64,000 nucleotides of DNA from Vigna angularis (lineage: Eukaryota > Streptophyta > Magnoliopsida > Fabales > Fabaceae): contig NC_068979.1 in the NCBI RefSeq assembly GCF_016808095.1, forward strand, positions 28,725,960 to 28,789,959, in the 5' to 3' direction. Under the pieces are notes generated by a model that was not told the origin of the DNA, did no database searches, and was given only the letters and a program-made list of their open reading frames with translations. Position 1 is the first letter of the stretch. Every line of letters starts with the position of its first letter. The translations under genes and the position numbers were made by a program. Of the stretch, positions 1 through 12,070 are shown one piece after another.

Positions 1-2507
1 AGAAGTGCCTAAAAGTCACTTTTTTTGCCAATGGTGACCTGTGCTCACCTGACTGTGTACCTGTGTTGGCCTTTCTGCACAAATTCCCAATTTCTCTCGG
101 GTAATGGTTTACAGGGGTCCTGTAAACATTTACCAGCCCTTTTTTTCAGCACTCTCACTCATTCTTTGCACAGCTTGCTCGTCCAACTCATGAGGGGTCA
201 CCCCACACTCCTTGGACTCACATCACATCACCAGCCACCCTCTCCCACCATTGGAACACCTGCACCAGCCTCAGACAGGTGCAGAAGTGCCTAAAAGTCA
301 CTTTTTTTGCCAATGGTGACCTGTGTTCATCTGACTGAGTACCTGTGTTGGACTTTCTGTACAAATTGGCAATTTCTCTCGGGTCATCGTTTACAGGGGC
401 CCTGTAAACGATTACCAAAGCCCTTTTTGAACACTCTCACTCATTCCTTGCACAGGTTGCTCCACCAACTCATGAGGGGTCTCCCCACCCTCCTTGGACT
501 CAAATCACATCACCAGCCACCCTCTCCCACCACTGGAACACCTGCACAAGCCTCAGACAGGTGCACATTACCATAAAAGTCAGTTTTTTGTCCAATGGTG
601 ACCTGTGTTCACCTGACTGAGTACCTGTGTTGAACTTTCTGTACAAATTGGCAATTTTTACCGGGTAATCGTTTACAGGGGTGCTGTAAACGATTACTAG
701 AGCCCTTTTTGAACACTCTCACTCATTCCTTGCACAGGTTGCTCCACCAACTCATGAGGGGTGTCCCCACCCTCCTTGGACTCACATCACATCACCAGCC
801 ACCCTCTCCCACCATTGGAACACCTGCACCAGCCTCAGACAGGTGCAGAAGTTCCTAAAAGTCACTTTTTTTGCCAATGATGACCTGTGTTCACCTGACT
901 GAGTACCTGTGTTGGAGTTTTTGTACAGATTTGCAATTTCTCCCGGGTAATCGTTTACAGGGGTGCTGTAAACGATTACCAGCCCTTTTTTTCAGCACTC
1001 TCACTCATTCCTTGCACAGCTTGCTCCTCCAACTCATGAGGGGTCTCCCCACCCTCCTTGGCCTCACATCACATCACCATCCACCCTCTCCCACCACTGG
1101 AACACCTGCACAAGCCTCAGACAGGTGCAGATTACCATAAAAGTCAGTTTTTTGTCCAATGGTGACCTGTGTTCACTTGACTGAGTACCTCTGTTGGATT
1201 TTCTGTACAAATTCCCAATTTCTCTCGGGTAATCGTTTACAGGGGTCCTGTAAACGATTACCATCCCTTTTTTTCAGCACTCTCACTCATTCCTTGCACA
1301 GCTTGCTCCTCCAACTCATGAGGGGTCTCCCCACCCTCCTTGGCCTCACATCACATCACCATCCACCCTCTCCCACCACTGGAACACCTGTACAAGCCTC
1401 AGACAGGTGCAGATTACCATAAAAGTCAGTTTTTTTTCCAATGGTGACCTGTGTTCACTTGACTGAGTACCTGTGTTGGACTTTCTGTACAAATTCCCAA
1501 TTTCTCTCGGGTAATCGTTTACAGGGGTCCTGTAAACGATTACCAGCCCTTTTTTTCAGCACTCTCACTCATTCCTTGCACAGCTTGCTCCTCCAACTCA
1601 TGAGGGGTCTCCCCACCCTCCTTGGCCTCACATCACATCACCATCCTCCCTCTCCCACCACTGGAACACCTGCACAAGCCTCAGACAGGTTCAGATTACC
1701 ATAAAAGTCAGTTTATTGTCCAATGGTGACCTGTGTTCACCTGACTGTGTACCTGTGTTGGACTTTCTGTACAAATTGGCAATTTCTCTCGGGTAATCGT
1801 TTACAGGGGACCTGTAAACGATTACCAGCCCTTTTTTTCAGCAGTCTCACTCATTCCTTGCACAGGTTGCTCCTCCAACTCATGAGGGGTCTCCCCACCC
1901 TCCTTGGACTCACATCACATCACCACCCACCCTCTCCCACCACTGGAACACCTGCACCAGCCTCAGACAGGTGCAGAAGTGCCTAATAGTCTCTTTTTTT
2001 GCCAATGGTGACCTGTGTTCATCTGACTGAGTACCTGTGTTGGACTTTCTGTACAAATTCCCAATTTGTATTGGGTAATCGTTTACGGGGGTCCTGTAAA
2101 CGATTACCAGAGCCTTTTTTCAGCAGTCTCACTCATTCCTTGCACAACTTGCTCCTCCAACTCATGAGGGGTCTCCCCACCCTCCTTGGACTCACATCAC
2201 ATCACCACCCACCCTCTCCCACCACTGCAACACCTGCACCAGCCTCAGACAGGTGCAGAACTGCCTAAAAGTCACTTTTTTTTCCAATGGTGACCTGTGT
2301 TCATCTGACTGAGTACCTGTGTTGGACTTGCTGTACAAATGGGCAATTTCTCTCGGGTAATCGTTTACAGGGGTCCTGTAAACGATTACCAGAGCTTTTT
2401 TTCAGCAGTCTCACTCATTCCTTGCACGACTTCGTCCCCCCTACTCATCACGGGTAACTCCACGCTTCTTGCGTTCACATCAATCACCAACACCCATCTC
2501 CCCACTC
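1..2507 (+). repeat. 282-bp satellite array, left arm
   Basis: Eight full units and one degenerate unit repeat with a 282-bp period (unit anchors near 25, 307, 589, 871, 1153, 1435, 1717, 1999 and 2281). The array starts before the window, and its last unit decays after about 2430. Units come in two leader types: one reads GCAGAAGTGCC, the other GCAGATTACCATAAAAG. Each unit carries a 16-bp inverted repeat. The period is a multiple of three, so 87-89-codon open frames recur in most units, but I see no sign that they are genes. Unit 3 has a stop in that frame. Confidence 0.95.
1228..1262. repeat. Hairpin-forming palindrome of the satellite (representative)
   Basis: In unit 5 the arms GGTAATCGTTTACAGG and CCTGTAAACGATTACC flank a 3-nt GGT spacer and form a perfect 16-bp stem. 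The same palindrome, with a few mismatches, occurs once in every unit of both arrays and in the lone unit near 30715. Confidence 0.9.
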
Positions 2508-2702
2508 AGAAATTGATCAAATTCTTTCGCATTAATTAACATTAATTTTAGTGGAAATGCTCTCGTACTTTTCAAATTTTTATTATAATGCTGCGTTCAT
2601 TTTTCCATCACTAATTTTGTCATTATAACAAACACAAACGCAAAGTAAAAACAATTCATTTCGAAATCCAACCACTATTCTTATTACAAACACATACTGT
2701 AC

Positions 2703-2800
2703 ATTGTCAAATAACATTAGGTACATATTTCAACATCTTATACATGTCAAAATTGTCAAATAACATTAGGTACATATTTGAACATCTTATACATGTCAAA
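2703..2800. repeat. 49-bp tandem duplication in the 3' flank of the Ulp1-like gene
   Basis: Two near-identical 49-bp copies begin with ATTGTCAAATAAC at 2703 and 2752. They lie about 25-120 bp beyond the stop codon of the minus-strand Ulp1-like gene, probably in its 3' UTR or flank. The rest of 2508-2822 is A/T-rich with nothing recognisable. Confidence 0.85.
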
Positions 2801-2822
2801 ATTTGATAATTTCTTAGCAATC

Positions 2823-4745
2823 CTAGACAATGCCGTATAGATGTAGGGCTTCCATTCTGCTAGTGTTCTCGTTGTCCAGGATCCAGTCACACACATATTT
2901 CTTTCTAATCCCAAGCAGCTCCTCCTGAAACCAACATTTTCCACATTAGAAACCAGGACATACAAGAATATTATCAAACACACAGTTCCAACTTACAGTT
3001 GTATATTCAGGCATGCTTTTCCCGTTGTATTTTTCATCTCCATCCCAGATTTCCATTGCTTTCAACATTATTACTCCACAATCATGTCTGAAATAATATA
3101 CCCACAACATCAGATTACTTTTGCCCATATACATCACAATATAATCCGGCACTACAGTTCAAGAAACTTACAAGTTTGGTTGGGATGGGATATTTGCTTG
3201 TTTAACTGTCAAAGGAGCAATACTACCTTCCGGTATATTCATCAGGATGCAAAAAAACCGTGCCATATTTTCAGCCTACCAGTTAACAAAAACAATAAAT
3301 ACTTAAACAATGCAGGGTTATGTCATAATCACAAGGTAATCAACAATGAAAGATGTCGAATCTTACAACGGCTGTGTCTATCCTTTTGCGGTCTCTGATC
3401 CCCTTCCCCAATGAATCAATCACAAAAATCTCCATTGACCTCAACTTCACTGAATAACACCACCAATGATCATCGTGGACAAATGGCAGAAACAACTACA
3501 AAAAATATAAACAATTTCAGTAACACATTTACAACCAAAAGTCGACAAGATTTGCAAATTCAAGGTTACTCACAAAGTCCGCCGTGGGTAATTCTTCAAG
3601 TCCAAAATGATCGGAACGCAAATAAGTGTTATAGTTATGAAGCGTGAATACATGGCGATTCTGTGGACGTTTCCTATAATCTGTAAGAATATGGTGCTGT
3701 GGACAATTTCAAAATCATCAATAAAAAATCGATCAAAAATACTTTCTTCAATCATAAATATGAGACAATATCAAATTTTATTTACCGAGTATAACGGACT
3801 AAAATGAAACCTCTTAACAACACCGCACAACCTTTTCTCAAAGTACATAAAGACCGTACAAGCAAAGAACACCACCTACACAATAAAAAATTTTCACATT
3901 ACTAAAATAAACTATAACATGAAACACAACCAAATGTGACAATACTAACCATGTTATCAACGTATTTCATTGGGGCCAAAGTGTAAATTGAAGTCGTGCT
4001 CAAGCTTTGGCCAATTATCTCGCTTACAACCCTAAACATACAAATATTAGTCAATGACAAACAATACATATTCCTCAACCACAACTACAATTCATACCAC
4101 ATACCTGTGTACGTTCATCTCTCTGATGCTGACTGCTGTATACAATTGGTTTACATCAACACTAGTGCTTGGATCACCAACAAAACTCCGCAATGGGGGT
4201 ATAGCCAATGGAACGACCTCCGGTTCTCCTTCATCAGCATCATCTTCTATTTGAATAAAATTAATGTTACGAACAGTTTCATCATCCCCTCTTACTTCAG
4301 CATGTGCACCTAGGGGGTCATCAACTTCATTTCCATCACCTTCTTCTTCTCCCCCAACTTCAGCATTCTCCTCACCTCCAACTCCATGTCCATCACCTTC
4401 TTCTTCTCCCCCAACTTGAGCATTCTCCTCACCTCCAACTCCACCCCCAACCTCTTCATTAGTGGCACATGCATCTTCTTCATGAAAGATTGGAGTTTGA
4501 TAAATTTCAAATAGCTCCCTAGTCAGAACTCCAATCTTGGCATTCAATGCTCTGATATGTTCGTTATTTTTCCTCAATCTCTCCTCCGCACCTGCTTCCC
4601 ATGCCCCGTCATCAGAGCTTTCGTCTTCATCATCGTCTTGGTCAACCTTGGATCCTTCACTCATTCCTCCGTCATCCATGTTGAAAGCTGCACGGATTTC
4701 CGGCCTATGACGATCTTCATTTCGTATATACCACTCCATATTTAA
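2823..4745 (-). CDS. Ulp1-like C48 cysteine protease gene, eight exons, 5' end uncertain
   Basis: Exons on the minus strand are 4745-4105, 4031-3950, 3875-3786, 3696-3574, 3495-3367, 3275-3172, 3087-2997 and 2924-2823. Every intron is GT-AG and all phases join, giving about 453 codons ending in TAG. The catalytic residues of the SUMO-protease-like C48 fold are all present: His in VHDDHWW, Asp in VIDSLG, the oxyanion Gln and nucleophile Cys in QPNLHDCGV. The first exon is acidic, with two GGEEEGDG-type repeats and a short heptad-like stretch. A 3' splice site (TGCAG) precedes it at 4746, so an upstream exon probably existed. The foldback MULE starting at 4814 may have separated it; otherwise translation starts at the ATG at 4739. 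In plants such genes are often carried by MULE or CACTA transposons, so this may be transposon cargo and not a host desumoylase. The fold assignment is firm, the function is inferred. Confidence 0.8.
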
Positions 4746-4813
4746 CTGCACCAATAGCACACAACAAATTCAGACAAAATACACAATCCATTTTAACATA
4801 CAAAATAACGAAA

Positions 4814-5526
4814 GGCTTAATTACCTACTTAGTCCCCATGTTCGGAGGTAATTTGCTGTTTAGTACCCGGTTTTAAAAATGTAGGCATTTGATACCTATG
4901 TTTTGAAATTTGTATCAATTGAATCCTACCCACTTAACGCCGTTATAAATCTAACGTTTTTCTGACTGTGTATGTGATTTGTGGACGAGCGGTTATGGAC
5001 GAGCGTTCGCTTCGTTGGACGAGCGTCCTCTTCTGCCTGACTAGGCGTTCGCTTCGCTGGACGAGCAATTGATAACGCTCGCCCTGTGGACGCAAGTATG
5101 TTCAGTGGACGCTCGTCCAGCGAAGCGAACGCCCAGTCAGGCAGAAGAGGACGCTCGTCCAGCGAAGCGAACGCCCAGTCAGGCAGAAAAGGACGCTCGT
5201 CCAGCGAAGCGAACGCCCAGTCAGGCAGAAGAGGACGCTCGTCCAGCGAAGCGAACGCCCAGTCAGGCAGAAGAGGACGCTCGTCCAGCGAAGCGTACGC
5301 CCAGTCAGGCAGAAGAGGACGCTCGTCCAACGAAGCGAACGCTCGTCCATAACCGCTCGTCCACAAATCACATGTCAGAAAAACGTTAGATTTATAACGG
5401 CGTTAAGTGGGTAGGATTCAATTGATACAAATTTCAAAACATAGGTATCAAATGCCTACATTTTTAAAACCGGGTACTAAACAGCAAATTACCTCCGAAC
5501 ATGGGGACTAAGTAGGTAATTAAGCC
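4814..5526. mobile_element. 713-bp foldback MULE-type element, copy 1
   Basis: The 153-bp terminal inverted repeats (4814-4966 and 5374-5526) start GGCTTAATTACC. The core is a 42-bp tandem repeat built around GGACGCTCGTCC plus GCGAAGCGAACGCC. It is non-coding; because 42 is a multiple of three, long spurious open frames appear on both strands. No 9-bp target duplication is visible here (ATAACGAAA against TCATTTTTA). It sits in what would be the first visible intron of the Ulp1-like gene. Copy 2 (59754-60466) has the same length and opposite orientation. Confidence 0.85.
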
Positions 5527-7112
5527 TCATTTTTATTATAAAATGTTTTATTATATTCCTAGTTTTATCAAGAGTACGTTATAAACGTCTCCTCTTAAAT
5601 TATAAAAGATTTGTAGCACCGATCTTGTTTAAGAAACTAATAATTTAAATCTTTTTTATTTACCTAGTCATGTTTACGAGGACATACGAGTTGCTTACAA
5701 CGTATATTCTATCAATTGCAAATTTTTATTTTCAAATGATGATCCGATCACATGTATGCACATTACAAATAGAATGGCTGGGGCCATAATAATGTCCATA
5801 ACAAACATATTTTTTTTGACATTATTATCAATGTAACTTTTCAACTTTTTACATATTATATATAAAAAATATAAAAGTTTATCTTCTCTCACATTCCTCC
5901 CCTTCTATTATTTTTTCTTCTTTTTTGTTTATAATAACTTCTCTCACATTCCTCTCTAACTGTTCAATTTCTTTAATTTTAAATTTAAATCTTTTAAACA
6001 ATGTCTCAATTTGAAAAATATACATAAAAATAAATAAGCTATAAAAAATATGCATTACAAACAAAGTAATAAAAAGTATATCAATATTAAATTTTTAATT
6101 CATAAAATAAAATAATATGATAATAAAGCAGATACAAATAAGCATCTTATTTCCGCCTTAGTATGAAATTTATATATCGTCAATTAATTAAAAGTAAAAG
6201 AGTATTTATCCATTAAAATATGCTTTAGTTATACTCTTATTACATGCACACTAATTAGTTAGTTTTTTTGTCCAAAGTCGGATGTGATAAACTTAGGTTA
6301 ATCATTTTTTAGGTATTATTTGCTTTCATGTTTGGAATTTAGTAACAATTTTATTCTTAAAAGACTTCTTGAGAAAATGAGAGGAGTTTTCATTTACCTC
6401 AATTCTTAAGGAGTGTGAATTGGGTGTATCCGAATAAACCTAATTCTTAAGCGATGTGAATTGGGTGTACTAGAACAAACCTCCTAGTCTCATATCGACT
6501 AGAAGTAAAATCAATTTAAAATATATAAGTGAGTACAAATTTCTTTTTACAAGTTAGTTTTGTAGAGTTGGTCAGGATTTAAAGTCCACTTTTTATATAT
6601 ATCAAAGTCATGGCTTAAAGCATATCTTAGCGATAAATTTATTGGTTGTCAGACATATTTAATTAGTTTCTAGTCTCATACTCAAGACTTAAAGTTCACT
6701 TTTTAACATAGGGCTAGAGGAGTTTTTGTCTCCATAAATGGTGTCAATGTTTTGGTTTTAAGTTTGTCAAGTGACATCTCAATCGTATCCAAGGTATTCC
6801 ACTTTAAAGTTTGGAACTCCCTCATAGTTTTGTCCTTAAAATATGACTTGAATGTGAAAGGAGAAAGAAATATTTAAATTACACCAAAATAATACTTTTT
6901 TTATTTATAATTTATAATAATCATTTAGTAATGGAGTTCAATCCATCGTGATTAAAATATGTTTTTGTGTATGGGATCAAGTGTCCACCTAAAAATGTTT
7001 TTTACACTCATTATCTTTTTTTCTTCGTGTCAAATACTCTAACCAATCAAGTGTACCTGGTAAAGATACTATAATATTAAGTTAACTCAGTATTTGATCA
7101 TTTAAGCAATTA
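5527..7112. other. A/T-rich intergenic DNA with small repeat relics
   Basis: No supported gene. A 41-bp direct repeat (AATTCTTAAG at 6401 and 6442) is followed at about 6475-6600 by a degraded sequence. It resembles the short LTR/TRIM-type repeat common in legumes (CTCATATCGACTAG, then TATATAAGTGAG, then TTTGTAGAGTTG). Confidence 0.5.
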
Positions 7113-7787
7113 ATGTTGCATGAGAAAGCTTACATAGCATTTGAAAACATGAAAATGGAAGGTATTAAACCTTCTGTAGAAACCTACAATACTTTACTAG
7201 ATGTGCTTAGGCGGGCAGGTGAAGCTCAAATACTTATGGAAATATGGAAGTTGATGAAGAATGACAAAACCGAACCGACACGGACAACGTTCAACATTCT
7301 TGTTGATGGTTTTGCTAAACAAGGTCTCTACATGGAGGCAAGAGGCATAATATCTGAGTTTGGAAAGCTTGGAATGCAACCAACAGTGGTGACATACAAT
7401 ATGCTGATAAATGCACATGCAAAGGGAGGGCAACTCTCAAAACTGCCACAGATATTCAAAGAGATGGCAGTTCTTAAATTACAACCAGATTCTGTAACTT
7501 ACTCGACTATGATATTTGCCTTTGTCAGATTTCATGATTTTAAGCGGGCATTTCTTTATCACAAGCAGATGGTCAAGAATAAACAGACTATGGATGTCAG
7601 TTCTTATCAGACTCTTCTGGCCATTCTGGAGGCCAGAGCTGCTCGGAAAAACAAGGATTGGAGAGCCTTGCTTGCTCAGATTAAAAGTAAGACTGGTGTG
7701 AAAGTGATTAGGCAGAAAGATGAGTTTTGGAAGTACTACAAGAAAAGACATGTAAGAAAAAATAGTTCTGATGTAAGTGTACAGTAA
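7113..7787 (+). pseudogene. EMB1006-like P-class PPR protein, 5'-truncated
   Basis: The 224-codon open frame contains four consecutive 35-residue P-type PPR repeats (about residues 16-155: GIKPSVETY, TEPTRTTF, MQPTVVTY and LQPDSVTY), a degenerate fifth, and a basic tail with KDEFWKYYKKR. From memory, this tail and the repeat order match the C-terminus of Arabidopsis EMB1006 (At5g50280), an embryo-essential organellar PPR protein of about 700 residues. Only the last third is present. Homology stops abruptly just before HEKAY at 7116 and no upstream PPR repeat is seen back to 5527. The retained part has no stop or frameshift. It may be a recent partial duplicate, or a last exon whose 5' exons lie elsewhere; I favour a truncated copy. 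Confidence 0.75.
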
Positions 7788-9073
7788 GTTAAGGATACAA
7801 TGCTCTGTAAGAATTGTAGGTTCAATTTTGGCACACTTTTATTTTCTCTAAAGAATCAATATTAGGAGTTTCTTGATATTAGCTGTGAAGAATATATGTC
7901 AGTATATGCTGCCTCTTCAATCAGCAATATCTTTCACATTATATTTGTATGTTGACATTGAGTATCAACAACGATAAATAGTACAGATTAATGTAGCCAA
8001 AGACGTGTTATGTTTCGGATAATATTGATATTTAGATTATGGAAATCTTGGGTTGGCTCTCTCATCATACTCAAACTAAAAATTGTTAAATTTTGTCTGT
8101 AAGATCGTACATGGTCACTTTTAATTCTTTTAGAAAGCTTTTGCCTTGTTCACGCTATGCTTTGCGGGTATATGGTCAACCTAATGAAGGTTGGCGTTGG
8201 ATACCTCACATCACTTAACATGGTTAACTTGGTTTCATACTTACCATTGTTCCCAACTTATGTTCGTCTTTGGTTCAACATAACAGACAAGAATAAAAAA
8301 CATGTAATAGAAATAGAAACCTTAAACAAACATTCTATGACGTGATTGCCACACTACCTTTTTTTTAAACATATGATCAGAGATTTCCGTGCATAGAAAA
8401 AAATGTGTTCTGAGAAAAGTAACTTAATAAATGTATCTGAATACCTCAAGAAAAATAATTTTTGTTTGTTGGCCAAAGAATATCCTTGGTTAATATGAAA
8501 AACTAAACATGTAGAAACAAACTTCTAAAAAAAGTATAACATGGTTATAGTTAAGAAGTGGTTGTTAATGGTGGACATTTTTCACCTTAACTGGGCTGTG
8601 ATCCAATAATAAACAGTTTTATACGAAAATGTATGTTTGTTCACTGAATTGGGTGACCTAAATAATTAGGAAAGCTGCTTGACCACAACCAGAAAAGAGA
8701 CTAAAAGTTGGGATGAATTAATGGTCCTTCAAGTAAAAACATGTCAAATGCCATACAATCCGTGATTGTAAATCCTTCCTCTTCCTTTTTTGGTACACAT
8801 TCTTCATAACTGAAAACATCAAGGCATGATGAAACACATGAAGTACTTTAGAAGAAATGATAATGCTCGTTTTATTAATAAATTTAATCTAAGTAAGAAA
8901 AAATAACCAATTTGGTTATAATTCAAAGATAAGGGGAAAACAAAAAAAAAATTATAAGACTTAGATAAGATGAATATGGTCTTTCAAATTCTAAGATTCT
9001 GAAAGGATTACTTAAATTTTGAAAAGAAAAAAAAATCCTTACTACTGCACAGGTAAGCATAATTTATTAATAC
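7788..9073. other. 3' flank of PPR fragment, no gene seen
   Basis: Unique-looking A/T-rich DNA. The first few hundred bases may be the authentic 3' UTR and flank of the PPR locus. No coding frame over about 60 codons looks real. Confidence 0.6.
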
Positions 9074-11271
9074 TCCAGTGCTGGGAGAGGGTGGATGGTG
9101 ATGTGATGTGAGGCCAAGGAGGGTGGGGAGACCCCTCATGAGTTGGTGGAGCAAGCTGCGCAAGGAATGAGTGAGACTGCTGAAAAAAGGCTCTGGTAAT
9201 CGTTTACAGGACCCTTGTAAACGATTACCCGAGAGAAATTGGGAATTTGTACAGAAAGTCCAACACAGGTACTCCGTCAGATGAACCAAGGTCACCATTG
9301 GACAAAAAACTGACTTTTAGGCACTTCTGCAACTGTCTTAGGCTTGTGCAGGTGTTCCAGTGGTGGGAGAGGGTGGATGGTGATGTGATGTGAGGCCAAG
9401 GAGGGTGGGGAGACCCCTCATGCGTTGGTGGAGCAAGATGTGCAAGGAATGAGTGAGACTGCTGAAAAAAGGCTCTGGTAATCGTTTACAGGACCCCTGT
9501 AAACGTTTACCCGAGACAAATTGGGAATTTGTACAGAAAGTCCAACACAGGTACTCAGTCAGATGAACACAGGTCACCATTGGCAAAACAAGTGACTTTT
9601 AGGCACTTCTGCACCTGTCTGAGGCTGGTGCAGGTGTTCCAGTGGTGGGAGAGGGTGGGTGGTGATGTGATGTGAGTCCAAGGAGGGTGGGGAGACCCCT
9701 CATGAGTTGGAGGAGCAAGCTGTGCAAGGAATGAGTGAGACTGCTGAAAAAAAGGGCTGGTAATCGTTTACAGGACCCCTCTAAACGATTACCCGAGAGA
9801 AATTGGGAATTTGTACAGAAAGTCCAACACAGGTACACAGTCAGGTGAACACAGGTCACCATTGGACAATAAACTGACTTTTATGGTAATCTGAACCTGT
9901 CTGAGGCTTGTGCAGGTGTTCCAGTGGTGGGAGAGGGTGGATGGTGATGTGATGTGAGGCCAAGGAGGGTGGGGAGACCCCTCATGAGTTGGAGGAGCAA
10001 GCTGTGCAAGGAATGAGTGAGAGTGCTGAAAAAAAGGGCTGGTAATCGTTTATAGGACCCCCGTAAACGATTACCCGAGAGAAATTGGGAATTTGTACAG
10101 AAAGTTCAACACAGGTACTCAGTCAAGTGAACACAGGTCACCATTATACAAAAAACTGACTTTTATGGTAATCTGCACCTGTTTGAGGCTTGTGCAGGTG
10201 TTCCAGTGGTGGGAGAGGGTGGATGGTGATGTGATGTGAGGCCAAGGAGGGTGGGGAGACCCCTCATGAGTTGGAGGAGCAAACTGTGCAAGGAATGAGT
10301 GAGAGTGCTGAAAAAAAGGGCTGGTAATCGTTTACAGCACCCCTGTAAATGATTACCGGAGAGAAATTGCCAATTTGTACAGAAAGTCCAACACAGGTAC
10401 TCAGTCAGGTGAACACAGGTCACCATTGCCAAAAAAAGTGACTTTTAGGCACTTCTGCACCTGTCTGAGGCTGGTGCAGGTGTTCCAATGGTGGGAGAGG
10501 GTGGCTGGTGATGTGATGTGAGTCCAAGGAGGGTGGGGAGACCCCTCATGAGTTGGTGGAGCAACCTGTGCAAGGAATGAGTGAGAGTGTTCAAAAAGGG
10601 CTCTGGTAATCGTTTACAGCACCCCTGAAAACGATTACCCGATAGAAATTGCCAATTTGTACAGAAAGTTCAACACAGGTACTCAGTCAGGTGAACACAG
10701 GTCACCATTGGACAAAAAACTGACTTTTATGGTAATGTGCACCTGTCTGAGGCTTGTGCAGGTGTTCCAGTGGTGGGAGAGGCTGGCTGGTGATGTGATT
10801 TGAGTCCAAGGAGGGTGGGGAGACCCCTCTCGAGTTGGTGGAGCAACCTGTGCAAGGAATGAGTGAGAGTGTTCAAAAAGGGCTCTGGTAATCGTTTACA
10901 GGACCCCAGTAAACGATTACCCGAAAGAAATTGCCAATCTGTACAGAAAGTCCAACACAGGTACTCAGTCAGGTGAACACAGGTCACCATTGGCAAAAAA
11001 AGTGACTTTTAGGCACTTCTGCACCTGTCTGAGGCTGGTGCAGGTGTTCCAATGGTGGGAGAGGGTGGCTGGTGATGTGATGTGAGTCCAAGGAGTGTGG
11101 GGTGACCCCTCATGAGTTGGAGGAGCAAGCTGTGCAAGGAATGAGTGAGAGTGCTGAAAAAAAGGGCTTGTAATCGTTTACAGCACCCCTGTAAACGATT
11201 ACCCGGCAGAAATTGCCAATTTGTACAGAAAGTCCAACACAGGTACTCAGTCAAGTGAACACAGGTCACCC
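9074..11271 (-). repeat. 282-bp satellite array, right arm, inverted
   Basis: Seven full units and one partial unit on the minus strand (anchors near 11269, 10996, 10714, 10432, 10150, 9862, 9586 and 9298). Unit-specific variants match the left array in mirror order. The outermost unit shares GGGTCACCCCACAC with left unit 1. The next shares the rare AAATCACATC with left unit 2. The order of leader types also agrees except for one missing unit. The two arrays are therefore arms of one inverted duplication about 11 kb across. Confidence 0.93.
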
Positions 11272-12070
11272 TTGAGTGGCCGACTTCTCCCCTCTCTTTT
11301 CTGAGAATAATGTCTCTTGTTCTTCTTTGCAGGTGCCAATGGTGGAGGTCCTCTAGCAGCCTTCACCAATGATCGAAGATGATGGATGCCCCCCAAACAA
11401 CCCCCGTTGTGTGTATATTTGCTCCTTCCTTTTCTGTCCAAAAACTAGAATCCCCGCTTTCTCTGCTCTCTCTGTGCTTTTTGTGCAATTCTCTCTGCCC
11501 TCGAATCATTCCGCACCCAGCCCGTATGCCCAAATCGCCTTGTACCAATTTCGTACACCCCTAACGCATCTGCCACCACTCACTCTCTACAAAAAACCGT
11601 TTCTGCCTCTCCCCCTCCAGCACATACCCTGCTCTTTGCTTTTTTTTGTCCCCCAACCCCAAAACATTCTCTCTTTTCTCGTATCTTTTCTCATCATTCT
11701 TTTTTTTTTTAAACACAAAAATGCCGTTTTTTCTTCTTCTTCTTTTTAGTTATATGATATTAGAACAAAATAAAATATACAGAGATAAAACTAAAAAAAA
11801 CAAAAATGAAAATAAAATAATAATAATAAAAATAAAAAGAGAAGAAGAAAAGAAAAAGAATAAGTAAAGTGAGAAATAAAAATAAAAATAAAGATAAAAT
11901 AATATAAGAATAAAATAAAGTATAATAAATAAATACTAAAAAAAAAGTCATAAATAAATCAACAAAAAAATAAAATAAAAATAAAAGGATAAAAAGCAAA
12001 AATAAAGTAAAACAGAAAAATAAAAAATAAAAAATAAAAATGAAAAAAATGTAAAAGCCAAAAAAAAAAA
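11272..12070. other. Pyrimidine-rich stretch then A-rich low-complexity DNA
   Basis: 11272-11760 is C/T-rich and looks like LTR or leader sequence. 11760-12070 is nearly pure A with AAATAAAAT runs. No gene. It probably belongs to the 5' LTR whose terminus follows at 12071-12098. Confidence 0.5.

Noticed and set aside
25..2268. Recurrent 87-89-codon frames in satellite units on one strand
   Set aside because: Some units have a stop or lack the ATG (unit 3; the unit near 10150). Conservation is explained by recent amplification; no known domain.
4926..5389. Long open frames (up to 146 codons, both strands) in the foldback MULE core, and the same at 59891-60354
   Set aside because: The 42-bp period is a multiple of three, so frames stay open on both strands in several registers. 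There is no codon-like variation and no domain.
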